Below are positions 1-8,410 of a stretch of DNA of 33,953 bases, piece by piece (within the stretch, counting starts at the first letter, position 1; every line of letters begins with the position of its first letter). A model generated the notes under the pieces. The model did not search any database. It worked only from the letters and a program-made list of their open reading frames with translations, and was not told where the DNA came from. The stretch comes from Pseudomonadota bacterium (lineage in GTDB: Bacteria; Cyanobacteriota; Vampirovibrionia; Obscuribacterales; Obscuribacteraceae), in assembly GCA_021324135.1 (NCBI GenBank), contig JAJPJO010000494.1:1-33953 (forward strand), given 5' to 3'. A program made the translations under genes and the position numbers.

Positions 1-77
1 ATAGTCGATGAGTACATTGAAGGAGAATTGCCAGAACGGCGCAGACCGAGGCGCTAAAATAGCTAGGCATGTAAAGG

Positions 78-1643
78 CTAAGCTTTTGGCTTTTTAAATA
101 TATTGATGGTGTAATCAAACAGTCCTTTTATTTTTGAAAAAAACGAACCGTGAAAAATTTGGACGCCGCCCCTAATCCGCTTTTGTCGGTTGCGGCCGTA
201 AGGGTACCACCATAAGCGCGTGCCACCACCGGCGGCATCAATATTGATGTGCTTAATATTGACCAGATCCATCAGTCCGAATTGCGAATGCGCCCTTCCG
301 AAGCCGCTCTTCTTCAATCCTCCCCAGGGCAATTGCGGTACGGCATGCGAAAATAGACAATCATTGATCAGCACCGTGCCGACATTTAAATCTCGGGCGA
401 TGTTTTCGGCACGGCGCAGATTTCTCCCCCATACCGAGGCGCACAGACCGTACTCACTGTCATTGGCCAGCTCCACGGCCCTGTCTTCGCTGTCAATCAC
501 CATGAGCGGCAGCACAGGACCAAACGTTTCCTCCCTCATGATTTTCATATCGTGATTGACGTCCAGGAGCACGGTCGGCTCATAAAAGAAGCCCTGGAGC
601 TCTTCCAATTTTTTGCCGCCGGTCAAAATTTTGGCACCTTTCTCCTTCGCATCCTCGATGTGGTCGATCACCTTCTGGCGCTGATCTTCATCAATAATCG
701 GACCGACGTCGTTGTTTTCGTCCGTGCATGGACCCACTTTCAATGCTTTCGTTTCATCCACGATCGCTTGAATAATCTTTTCCGTTTTCTTGCCTTTGAG
801 AATGTAGACCCTCTCGATCGATGCGCATGCTTGACCGCAATTTGTGAAGGCACCCCAAACCAGAGCCCTGGCAGTCCAGGAGACCGGCGCGTCGGGCAAA
901 ACGATGGCTGCATCCTTGCCGCCCAACTCAAGACAAACTGGTGTCAAATTCTGGGCAGCTTGCTCCATAACCTTCTTGCCGCCCTCGACGCTGCCGGTGA
1001 AAATCAGCTTGGACAGCCGGCTTTCGCTGAGAATCTTACCGGTCTCGCGATCGCCTGTGATGATCGTCACAACGCCCTCAGGAAAACCAGCCTCCTTAAA
1101 TAGATCACCGATCTTGATTCCGATCAAAGTGGATTTTTCCGATGGTTTCAAAACAACAGTATTGCCAACCATCAGCGCCATCAGCATAGTCATCATCGGT
1201 ATGGAGAAGGGATAATTCCACGGCGAAATGATGCCGACCACGCCCAGAGGCTCGAAGGCGACCACGCCTTGCTTGGTGGATAAAAGCGGATTGGATAGTT
1301 GGATCATCTGATCGCTCAACAAACGCTCGGCGTTGTCCGCTAACCACACGCAAGTGTCGAGCGTTCCCATTATTTCTGATGAGTAACTTTCAGAAAGCGG
1401 TTTGCCGACCTCCGAGCTGATCAGGGCTGCGATCTCATCGGCTCGTCGGGCCAGGATCTTGTGCAACTTGAGGATGAGACGACCGCGCTTGGAGTAGTCG
1501 AGAAGTTGCCAGTCCTCATAAGCTTTCCATGCCTTTTCCACTGCTTCCTTGACGGCCAGCCTGGGCATGATGGGAAATTCTCCCAGAACCTCTCTGGTAG
1601 CCGGGTTTATCGACTGAAGTGTGGCTGTTTTGCTTGAAACCAT
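78..1643 (-). CDS. Aldehyde dehydrogenase family protein (NAD(P)-dependent)
   Basis: Oxidises an aldehyde to the carboxylate with NAD(P)+; the substrate cannot be read from sequence. The 521 residues show the full ALDH fold: PWNYP near 141-145, KPSE near 166-169 (cofactor site), FTGS near 215-218, the general base in LELGGK (E239), the nucleophile in GQACAS (C273), and EETFGP near 371-376. Length is slightly above the usual 480-500 because of a basic, aromatic C-terminal tail (WWYPYG followed by a hydrophobic/lysine stretch), which resembles tails of some succinate-semialdehyde-type ALDHs and could touch the membrane. ATG start at 1643, with no strong Shine-Dalgarno. It is the last minus-strand gene at this edge, 47 bp downstream of the TPR gene, so co-transcription is possible. 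Family assignment is firm; substrate is unknown. Confidence 0.93.
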   Translation of the reverse strand: MVSSKTATLQSINPATREVLGEFPIMPRLAVKEAVEKAWKAYEDWQLLDYSKRGRLILKLHKILARRADEIAALISSEVGKPLSESYSSEIMGTLDTCVWLADNAERLLSDQMIQLSNPLLSTKQGVVAFEPLGVVGIISPWNYPFSIPMMTMLMALMVGNTVVLKPSEKSTLIGIKIGDLFKEAGFPEGVVTIITGDRETGKILSESRLSKLIFTGSVEGGKKVMEQAAQNLTPVCLELGGKDAAIVLPDAPVSWTARALVWGAFTNCGQACASIERVYILKGKKTEKIIQAIVDETKALKVGPCTDENNDVGPIIDEDQRQKVIDHIEDAKEKGAKILTGGKKLEELQGFFYEPTVLLDVNHDMKIMREETFGPVLPLMVIDSEDRAVELANDSEYGLCASVWGRNLRRAENIARDLNVGTVLINDCLFSHAVPQLPWGGLKKSGFGRAHSQFGLMDLVNIKHINIDAAGGGTRLWWYPYGRNRQKRIRGGVQIFHGSFFSKIKGLFDYTINIFKKPKA

Positions 1644-1690
1644 ATGGTTGGCTCGCCCCCTGCGCTAATTGTAGATCAATAGCGCTCTCA

Positions 1691-3433
1691 TCACATTGAA
1701 CCGCCGAACTGCTTGAGAGCCTCGCGGGCGATTGCCGCCCGGGGGCCCTTCAGTCCGTGAGCTAAGCTTTGCTTGAAGTATGTGGCTGCTTCCTTTGCCT
1801 GCCCGCTGCGCTCATAAGCGCGCGCCAGCGCGAAGACAACCAGAGCATCGCCGTGCTCCATCGCCGGGCTTTGCTTGAGAATTTCCACGGCCGTTTCGCT
1901 GTCGCCGCTGTCTATGTGTGCCTGAGCGAGGGCGACCAGCACCTCACTATCACCCTTTGCCACTTGCTGTGCGCTTTTGATCGTTTCCATGCGTTTTGCA
2001 TTGTTGCCTTCACTTTCGAAGAGTTTGGACTGAGCCAGCATGGCATCGATGTTTCCCGGCTCTATCTCCAGGGCATGGCTGATTGCCGAGCGAGCCGGAT
2101 CCAGATGCCCGGCTCGTAATTCGCATAGCGCCAGGGCAATGTTCGCCTCCGGATCGTCTGCATTCTCCTTTACCGCCTCTTTTGCCAGGCGCATCGCCTC
2201 TTCCATTTTTTCGCGCAAAGGGGCTTGCTCGAGGGCCAACCTGGCTTCCATGGCTTTGCCGCTGGCCTTGAAGACTCGGACGCGCATGGCCTCGCGCGCC
2301 TCGCCAAGCGCCTCCTCGTCCTTTCCCTGCCTGAGGAAGAGTCTGGCCAGTTCAACATGCGCCGGAGCGAATAGTTGATCGTCCTGCAAGGAAGCGAACA
2401 GCTGCTTCTGCGCTGCCTGGCTATCGCCGCTGTACTGGAGCGATATGGCTTTCGCCAGGCAAGCGATCGGCAGTTTGTCATTGCGCTCGGGCAATTTAGC
2501 CACCGCCTCCTCGGCTTCCCGGCTCTGGCCAAGACGCAGGTGCAGAAGCGCTTTAATAGCCAGGGTTTGCGGGTCCAGGGTCTCTTGTTTGCGCTCGTTT
2601 TTCTTCCTCGATCGACCCGATGGAGCTGCCTGCAGTTTAGCGAGAGTATTCAGCCCATCTTCATAATGCCGCTGCCAGAGCTGCGCTTCAGCTTTCGCCT
2701 TGATGCAATCAGGTGAGTGGGGGTAAACCGCGAGGGCTCTATCGGCGGCTTGAATTGCCTCGTCGTAGGCATTCATCGAAAGGGCGTCTTTGGCAAGAGG
2801 GATGAAGAATTCCGGCTCCAGATCATCATCGCTGATTAAACGCTTGAGCTCTGTCGAGAGCGCTTGAAATTTTCCGGCCTTGTATAAGTTTCTTGCCGTA
2901 CGCACCCGGGCGGTTCTCGAATTCGGCTCCAGGCAAGCGGCTTTGTTAGCGCATTTCTTCGCCTCCTCTTGATCGCCGAGATCGGAGTAGAGGGCATTAA
3001 GTGCGGACCAGGCATCATAATTCGATGGATCGATCTTGACCAGCTGTCTAAATGCTGCCACAGCCTTCTCGCGATCGCCGGCGGCATTGAGGCAAACGGC
3101 ATATTGCATGTTTGCAGCCAGCGATTTCGGATCGAGACTGAGGGCTGTAGCAGCCGCATCCGCAGCCTCTTTTGCATGACCATTCATGCGAATCAAAATC
3201 GTCGACAGAAGGAGATTGAATTGCACCGAGTTCCTGCATTGCTCCTGATGCGCGCGCATGTACCGCAGCGCTTCTTGATCTTTGCCCTGGCCGAACAAAC
3301 GTGTCGCCTGGCTCAAATGCTCCGAGCAGTCATCGGCTTGCGCCGCGGTTTGAGCCAAGCAAGCCAGCGCGCTGGCAAGCAACAATGCCGGCACGAACGA
3401 CCGATATTTTTGAGTCCGTCTGGTCATGAACAT
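1691..3433 (-). CDS. Exported tetratricopeptide-repeat protein
   Basis: A 580-residue protein with a basic N-terminus, a hydrophobic stretch (about residues 13-28) and an Ala-X-Ala-like cleavage area before ADDCSEH, so probably periplasmic or secreted. Nearly all the rest is TPR-like helical hairpins of about 34 residues (for example around 70-105, 107-140, 220-250, 430-470 and 540-575), rich in Ala, Leu and Glu. TPR arrays usually mediate protein-protein contacts; no catalytic domain is visible. An ATG two codons downstream (3427) is an equally good start. It is transcribed divergently from another exported TPR gene across 178 bp, so the pair may share regulation. Partner and pathway are not identifiable. 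Confidence 0.85.
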   Translation of the reverse strand: MFMTRRTQKYRSFVPALLLASALACLAQTAAQADDCSEHLSQATRLFGQGKDQEALRYMRAHQEQCRNSVQFNLLLSTILIRMNGHAKEAADAAATALSLDPKSLAANMQYAVCLNAAGDREKAVAAFRQLVKIDPSNYDAWSALNALYSDLGDQEEAKKCANKAACLEPNSRTARVRTARNLYKAGKFQALSTELKRLISDDDLEPEFFIPLAKDALSMNAYDEAIQAADRALAVYPHSPDCIKAKAEAQLWQRHYEDGLNTLAKLQAAPSGRSRKKNERKQETLDPQTLAIKALLHLRLGQSREAEEAVAKLPERNDKLPIACLAKAISLQYSGDSQAAQKQLFASLQDDQLFAPAHVELARLFLRQGKDEEALGEAREAMRVRVFKASGKAMEARLALEQAPLREKMEEAMRLAKEAVKENADDPEANIALALCELRAGHLDPARSAISHALEIEPGNIDAMLAQSKLFESEGNNAKRMETIKSAQQVAKGDSEVLVALAQAHIDSGDSETAVEILKQSPAMEHGDALVVFALARAYERSGQAKEAATYFKQSLAHGLKGPRAAIAREALKQFGGSM

Positions 3434-3611
3434 TAGAGTAACTCATGATTCCGATAGTCTTGTACCAATACATGATTCCCAGTCGAGCTTAAAACGCATC
3501 GAAGTGTAATCGCTGGACCAAAAGAGTGTAATGAGAAGGCGGCAGATGAGCAAGGAGACCAGGGTCGGCGGCTATATAATAGATATGCTCATGTGAGACA
3601 CTTTTCACCAG
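3434..3611. other. Intergenic region between divergent TPR genes
   Basis: 178 bp without an ORF, separating the two divergent exported TPR genes. It must carry promoters for both directions. The only good element seen is a TATAAT on the plus strand (3575-3580). No palindrome or structured RNA was recognised. Confidence 0.4.
3575..3580 (+). promoter_or_regulatory. Candidate -10 element (TATAAT) for the plus-strand TPR gene
   Basis: Exact TATAAT 31 bp upstream of the ATG at 3612. No convincing TTGACA-like hexamer lies 16-18 bp further upstream, so this is a weak call based on the -10 alone. Confidence 0.3.
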
Positions 3612-4733
3612 ATGCGGTGCGAGCGAACGTCAATGTTGCCGATCTACGGATTTCGATTTTCTTGGCTCGTTTCATTTCTCTTAGCGACGACGGTCATATG
3701 CTGCACTCCTGCTCCAGCGGCGACAACTTTTGAGGAGCAATTCCAGCAAGCGCTCAATGATTATAATGCCGGCGCATTCGATAACTGCGAGGCTCGTTTG
3801 CGCGCCATTCTTCTCTCATCCACTGTCGATGCACAGAAGGCAAAGGCGCATAACCTGATCGGCAAGGTCTATCATCGCCAGCAAAAAATCGGGGCTGCCG
3901 AGGACGAGTATAAAACCGCCTTTTCAATTGATTCTAAACTGGTCGAGGCCAAGTTCAATCTGGGCATCGCCTTATTCGATCAAGGCAATTATCGGGATGC
4001 CGAGCGGGTTTTTCAGGATCTGATCAGAAGCCACCCTGATAATGCCGATTATCTGTACAATCTCGCGATCACGATGGAGAGGCTCGGTAAAAAAGATCAG
4101 GCTATGAACACGTACTTGCGGGTCATAAAGCTCAGCGTTAAGAATGCTCATGCCCACTACAGTCTGGGCCGGCTGTACCATGAACGCAAGAGCCTGCATA
4201 GAGCCATCGAGCAATATAAGGCCGCCCTGTCGATCGATCCGAACTTCGTGGCCGCTCACAACAACCTTGGCGCCGCATATGGTGCATTAGGCAATTTCCC
4301 GGACGCGGTCAAAGAATTTCAGACCGCTTTGAAGCTCGATCCGGATTTTCCTGAGGCGCAGATCAATCTGGGCTATCCGCAAGCTCACACCAGCCTTGGT
4401 ATCACATATTTCGGTATGGGGAAAACGGACAAGGCGTTCGAAGAGTACAGCAAGGCTCTGTCTATAGATCCTGACTGCGCAGATGCACACTACAATCTCG
4501 GTCTTCTTTACCAGCAAAAGGGTGATCTGGAAAAGGCAATCGCGCATTATGAGCGCGCGATTCAAATAGATCCAAAGAATGCATCCGCGCACAACAATCT
4601 CGGCGTCGCTTATGCACGCTCGGGCAAAAAGGATCAAGCAACAGCCCAGTATCGCAAGGCGCTCGAAATCAAGCCCGGATTTGCCGAAGCCGAGCAAAAC
4701 TTGAAAGAGATTGAAGGCAATAAAACTGAGTAG
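3612..4733 (+). CDS. Exported tetratricopeptide-repeat protein with one truncated repeat
   Basis: A 373-residue protein with an N-terminal hydrophobic segment (about 17-30) ending in Cys-Cys-Thr-Pro-Ala-Pro-Ala, then a mature region made almost only of canonical TPRs (motif pattern NLG..Y...G....A...Y..AL.IDP). Repeats run in exact 34-residue register from about residue 77 to 246. The next repeat keeps only ten residues (PEAQINLGYP, 247-256) before a new one begins at 257; three more follow. This looks like an in-frame loss of about 24 residues. The double Cys is near the cleavage area, but the preceding residues are not a good lipobox, so signal peptidase I processing is more likely. An ATG at 3633 is an alternative start. 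Likely a periplasmic scaffold; partner unknown. Confidence 0.85.
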   Translation: MRCERTSMLPIYGFRFSWLVSFLLATTVICCTPAPAATTFEEQFQQALNDYNAGAFDNCEARLRAILLSSTVDAQKAKAHNLIGKVYHRQQKIGAAEDEYKTAFSIDSKLVEAKFNLGIALFDQGNYRDAERVFQDLIRSHPDNADYLYNLAITMERLGKKDQAMNTYLRVIKLSVKNAHAHYSLGRLYHERKSLHRAIEQYKAALSIDPNFVAAHNNLGAAYGALGNFPDAVKEFQTALKLDPDFPEAQINLGYPQAHTSLGITYFGMGKTDKAFEEYSKALSIDPDCADAHYNLGLLYQQKGDLEKAIAHYERAIQIDPKNASAHNNLGVAYARSGKKDQATAQYRKALEIKPGFAEAEQNLKEIEGNKTE

Positions 4734-4795
4734 CCGATCTTGATGCGCACTCGATTGAGCGCGTTGGATACAGCTGGAACGCTCAAGCTGCCGGC

Positions 4796-5359
4796 TCAGC
4801 GCCAGCCTGTTCGGCTCGACAGTTTCGTTTTCACCGCCCGTCGAATATCATTCAGGTCCAGCTCTTTTGCCAGAGCTCGCCACATGTATCGGCGCGACTT
4901 GGTTCTGAATCCGTAGTCCATGCCGTTTTCTTTCAGCACATCCAGAGCCTCATCGCGCCAGAGCAACTGGCACATGTGGAACGGATTGACATCATTGTTT
5001 TGTCGAGAAGGCCAGATCTCATTCAGATAGGGTTCACCATCCTTGATACTGACGCTGATCAAGCCCCACCATTTCGGGATCAGGTTGACGGCATCGGAGA
5101 CATATCGTTCCGCGCATACAATGGACATCTTGTCGAAAACTTTGCTGTAATTCTTTTGCTGCTCCGGCAACCTGAGCAGATTATCGGACGGGCTCTTGAT
5201 CTCAAAGCCGTGCAATTTGTCATTGATCACCGCCACGTCCACCCGAAAGCTGCCTTCAATGACGCCCAGCTCGTCGATGATCAAACTGTCCGGCTTGTCC
5301 CGATACAGACCGTTTTTAAGAAATTTATGCAGCGCTATTCTGACGTCAAGTTCTTTCAT
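4796..5359 (-). CDS. sce7726 family protein (PD-(D/E)XK nuclease-like)
   Basis: A small soluble protein (187 residues from the chosen start) matching the sce7726 family by its run of motifs: DELGVIEGS, RVDVAVIN, HGFEIKS, YSKVFD and PKWWGL. The pattern E30 ... D41 ... E53-I-K55 is that of a PD-(D/E)XK nuclease core, so DNA cleavage or DNA processing is plausible; that is family-level inference, not demonstrated. The ORF could begin with a GTG at 5395 or an ATG at 5383, but the ATG at 5359 gives the usual short N-terminus (MKELDVRIAL), and a TATAAT sits just upstream. No partner nuclease, methylase or helicase is adjacent, so it stands alone. Such genes are often accessory or mobile. Confidence 0.72.
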   Translation of the reverse strand: MKELDVRIALHKFLKNGLYRDKPDSLIIDELGVIEGSFRVDVAVINDKLHGFEIKSPSDNLLRLPEQQKNYSKVFDKMSIVCAERYVSDAVNLIPKWWGLISVSIKDGEPYLNEIWPSRQNNDVNPFHMCQLLWRDEALDVLKENGMDYGFRTKSRRYMWRALAKELDLNDIRRAVKTKLSSRTGWR

Positions 5360-5386
5360 CGATGGTGCCGCATCCGGTGCCATCCG

Positions 5387-5392
5387 ATTATA
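5387..5392 (-). promoter_or_regulatory. Candidate -10 element (TATAAT) for the sce7726 gene
   Basis: Exact TATAAT on the minus strand, 27 bp upstream of the preferred ATG at 5359. If it is used, the GTG at 5395 cannot be the start. No clear -35 hexamer was found. Confidence 0.3.
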
Positions 5393-5422
5393 CACGGCGC
5401 GTTTGATCGCGTCCTGCCTTAC

Positions 5423-6295
5423 TTAGAATGGGCTGCTGATGTCGCCTATTTCGTAGAGAATGGAATTCTTGCCGGCTTCGCCGCCCCAGTAGCGATCGCT
5501 GTTGACGATGCTTCTCAAGGCGGCCGGGAAATCGGTCTGCGATAGAGCGATCTCTTGAGGGCTCCACCAGCCGACAAAAACGCCATGTTGAAACATCGGT
5601 TGATAGCCATCTCCAGGAGAAGGATGCTGGGCAAGGTCTGCTGCAGTGAGTTGACCTTGCCCGCCTCCTGCTCCGCTGGATTGCGCTTGGTCCGCCGAAT
5701 CAAGCGCTGCACTCGCGTTGTTATAGTTGTGGTTGCCGTTATTGGCGCCGGAATTGCTCCATTCCCCGGGTGGTGCGATGAACTCATCGGCACCCCAGGC
5801 CTCGGGCATGTAGCTGCCGTGTCCGGTTGTCAGTCCCTGGTCTCGGGCTCCCAGAATGCCTGTGTTGATGCGGTGTACTCGACTGAAACCCATATATGGA
5901 GGGATGCCGTCGGCACCTTCATCACCGTATATATGCTCTTTGTGAGCGCCGGCGTTGAGAACGAAACTGTCGAGGCGCGTAGGCGGCAATGTCCTGCTCA
6001 CAGGAATGCTCAAGTTCGCGGTCTGCGTGGGCAAATTGCTGGCAGTATTGATGCCGGTCGGGCTCGAGTAGGTGCTTTGATATGAGTTGGTATTTGAGTT
6101 TGAGTTGCTCGCATATGAGTATGAGATTTGAACGGCGGGCAGTCGATTACGCATTCCATATGAGAGCCGCCCTTGAGTTGGCCGTTGTCCTTGTCCCTGC
6201 TGGCCAAGCGATGCCGCCTGTGCGTCCGAGGAGAATGCCATAGTAAGGAATGCTGCTGATAGGGCTGCCAAAATGCCGTGCCGTTTTTTCATCAT
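5423..6295 (-). CDS. Exported Asn/Ser/Gly-rich protein of unknown function
   Basis: The ORF opens further upstream, but the first convincing start is the ATG at 6295 (a second ATG follows directly at 6292). It is preceded by a G-rich Shine-Dalgarno-like GGGGG and begins a textbook signal peptide (MMKKRHG, a hydrophobic core, then cleavage near DAQA-AS). The mature part of about 265 residues has low-complexity stretches: Gln/Gly-rich first, then Ser/Asn/Tyr-rich, later Asn/Gly-rich. The C-terminal 60 residues look more folded (MFQHGVFVGWWSPQEIAL through the WGG and YEIGD segments). No known domain was recognised. It is divergent from the histidine kinase gene. A surface or matrix role is a guess. 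Confidence 0.7.
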   Translation of the reverse strand: MMKKRHGILAALSAAFLTMAFSSDAQAASLGQQGQGQRPTQGRLSYGMRNRLPAVQISYSYASNSNSNTNSYQSTYSSPTGINTASNLPTQTANLSIPVSRTLPPTRLDSFVLNAGAHKEHIYGDEGADGIPPYMGFSRVHRINTGILGARDQGLTTGHGSYMPEAWGADEFIAPPGEWSNSGANNGNHNYNNASAALDSADQAQSSGAGGGQGQLTAADLAQHPSPGDGYQPMFQHGVFVGWWSPQEIALSQTDFPAALRSIVNSDRYWGGEAGKNSILYEIGDISSPF

Positions 6296-6450
6296 ATTGC
6301 CCCCACGCTCTTTCGTCAGTTTGCCTGTATGCGCCGTTCCAACCTGCCTGTACTGTAATCGTGGGCGTCGGCAAATTCCGAGCAAAGTTTTGGCAAATTT
6401 ATGGCACCAATCTGCTCTAATTAAGGCATGCATCAACAGCCCCATGATGC

Positions 6451-8316
6451 TTGCCGATGGGTCCAATATTGCGAATCCTCAAGAGCCTATCTCTTTCCCA
6501 AAAAGTCCTCATATTGGTGGCGCTGCCATTAATTTTCGAGTTAGGACTGGTGGCCGGATTGGCTTTTTTGATCAATCAGGCGGAGCGGGCGCGCGCCAGC
6601 GAGATGCACGCCATGGCTGTGACGGCAGAGTTGGACAGCCTGCTCAGATTGCTTCTGGAGCGCTCGTCCAGCAATGTTCTCAGGCACATGACCGGCAGCC
6701 GCGAGTACGAAAAAGCTTTTCATGACACGAGCGGCAATATGAAAAAGCATTTTGAAGAGCTAGAAAGACTTTGCTTGCAGGATGCTAAAGAGATGAACGC
6801 CCTGCGCGATCTGGAGCAACTGGCTGTGGCAGCCGATTTGCAGCTGCGCGAGGCGAGAGATTCATTCGACAGCGGCGACAAAGTTTCGAGCATAAAAGCC
6901 TGGCTGAGAATGAGGTCTGCTCTTAAAAAGGTTTACAGCCTCGTCGATGAGGAGCTGGCGCGCGAGACAACCATTCGCCACACGCGAGCAGAGGAGCAGG
7001 CCCGCACGCGCGCGGGCATCGAAGCGTTGTTGATTTGTGGTGCGGCCGGAAATGTCGTGTTGGCGATCGTGTTATCTCTCTTGTTTAACCGCAACACAAC
7101 CGAACGACTGAATCTCTTGATGCAAAACACGCTGCGCTATGCATCCGATCAGCCTCTTCATCCGCCACTGCGCGGTGGTGATGAGATGGCCAAGCTCGAT
7201 AGTTTTTTTCGTAACATGGCCAGATCACTGTCGGAGTCCAGGCGGAAGGAACGAGCCGTTCTCGACAATGCTCTCGATATAATTTGCTCGCTCGACAGCT
7301 CCGGTAGATTCTCGGCGATAAACCCCGCATGCCATGCGATCTGGGGATACAGTCCGGATGAGTTGATCGGCAAACGTTTGATCACAATCGTTCCGCAAGA
7401 AGAAACCGATCGTGTAAGTAGAATAATCGCCGGTATCATCGAAAGTCAGCGAGATGGCACATTTGACTGCCGGGTCAGAAAGGCGGACCGCTCGGTAGCC
7501 GAGATGCAGTGGTTGGTGCATTGGTCCAGTGATGAAAAATCATTGTTTTGCGTCGCGCATGATATTTCCGAGCGGAAAAAACTGGAGCGCATGAAACGGG
7601 ACTTCATCGCCATGGTCAGCCACGATTTGAAGACGCCTTTGACTTCCATTCAGATGGTGCATTCGCTTCTGGCGGAAAATTTCTACGGTAAGCTGAATGA
7701 GGAAGGGCAGCAGAGCATTGAGATTGCCGATGCGAACGTCAGTCGTTTGATCGCACTGGTGAATGATCTTCTTGATATTGAACGAATCGAGTCCGGTGAA
7801 TTGAATTTGAACCTGGAGCCCATGTGCATCTTTGATCTTGTTGAGGTGAGTGTTGAGTCCATTAAATTAGTAGCCGAAAAGGCGGGCGTAAAAGTCGTCA
7901 TCGAATGCGAGGATGAAGATCTCGAGCTTAAGCTGGACAAAGACAGGATCGCGCAAGTTCTCATAAATTTGCTTTCGAATGCGATCAAGTTTTCAGCTGA
8001 AGGAACGACGATCAGGATAGTGATAAGTGGTCTGGACAATCATGTTGAGATCCGCGTGATTGACCAGGGCAGAGGCATTCCCGAGGACGCTCAAGCGGCC
8101 ATTTTTGAGCGGTTTAAACAGGTGGACAGCGTCTCGGATCGCAAGAAAGGTGGTGCCGGCCTCGGTCTTGCTATTTCAAAAGCGATCGTTGAGCGCCACG
8201 GCGGTAAAATCGGAGTTGAATCCAAACCAGGAGAGGGAAGTTGCTTTTACTTCCTCTTGCCGAAAGGTGGTCCCAATGAGCTTACTGCTAAGCTTTTGCC
8301 GGAGAGTTCATGCTAA
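6451..8316 (+). CDS. PAS-containing sensor histidine kinase
   Basis: A membrane sensor kinase of 621 residues. Order of domains: TM1 (about 19-41), an extracytoplasmic helical region (about 42-188) of the four-helix type, TM2 (about 191-212), a linker where a HAMP would sit, a PAS domain (about 265-375, ending in DISERKK), HisKA with SHDLKTPL (phospho-acceptor H391), and HATPase with N box LLSNAIKF (N510), DQGRGIP (538-544) and GGAGLGLAI (567-575). It should autophosphorylate and pass phosphate to the response regulator 94 bp downstream. The first codon is TTG (6451); ATG at 6457 is an equal alternative, and neither has a clear Shine-Dalgarno. The signal sensed is unknown. Confidence 0.93.
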   Translation: MPMGPILRILKSLSLSQKVLILVALPLIFELGLVAGLAFLINQAERARASEMHAMAVTAELDSLLRLLLERSSSNVLRHMTGSREYEKAFHDTSGNMKKHFEELERLCLQDAKEMNALRDLEQLAVAADLQLREARDSFDSGDKVSSIKAWLRMRSALKKVYSLVDEELARETTIRHTRAEEQARTRAGIEALLICGAAGNVVLAIVLSLLFNRNTTERLNLLMQNTLRYASDQPLHPPLRGGDEMAKLDSFFRNMARSLSESRRKERAVLDNALDIICSLDSSGRFSAINPACHAIWGYSPDELIGKRLITIVPQEETDRVSRIIAGIIESQRDGTFDCRVRKADRSVAEMQWLVHWSSDEKSLFCVAHDISERKKLERMKRDFIAMVSHDLKTPLTSIQMVHSLLAENFYGKLNEEGQQSIEIADANVSRLIALVNDLLDIERIESGELNLNLEPMCIFDLVEVSVESIKLVAEKAGVKVVIECEDEDLELKLDKDRIAQVLINLLSNAIKFSAEGTTIRIVISGLDNHVEIRVIDQGRGIPEDAQAAIFERFKQVDSVSDRKKGGAGLGLAISKAIVERHGGKIGVESKPGEGSCFYFLLPKGGPNELTAKLLPESSC

Positions 8317-8396
8317 GCTTTCAAGTCGTGTATAGAAGCAATTAAGATCGTACTTGAGTCCCCGGGCAGGGTTTGTCGTAAACGACCTCATCATTC

Positions 8397-8403
8397 AAAG
8401 GAG
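8397..8403 (+). promoter_or_regulatory. Ribosome binding site that decides the response-regulator start
   Basis: AAAGGAG lies 7 nt before the TTG at 8411 but only 1 nt before the ATG at 8405. The spacing and the resulting MAKILLVEDD N-terminus both favour the TTG. Confidence 0.7.
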
Positions 8404-8410
8404 AATGAAC

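Noticed and set aside
552-1103. Plus-strand ORF of 183 residues inside the aldehyde dehydrogenase gene
   Set aside because: Antisense to a fully conserved ALDH; no recognisable motifs of its own.
4755-4786. TTGAGCG/CGCTCAA inverted repeat between convergent TPR and sce7726 genes
   Set aside because: Seven-base arms with an 18-nt loop and no T-run; too weak to call a terminator.
4976-5545. Plus-strand ORF of 189 residues spanning the sce7726 gene
   Set aside because: Opposite strand to a protein with clear family motifs; its sequence shows none.
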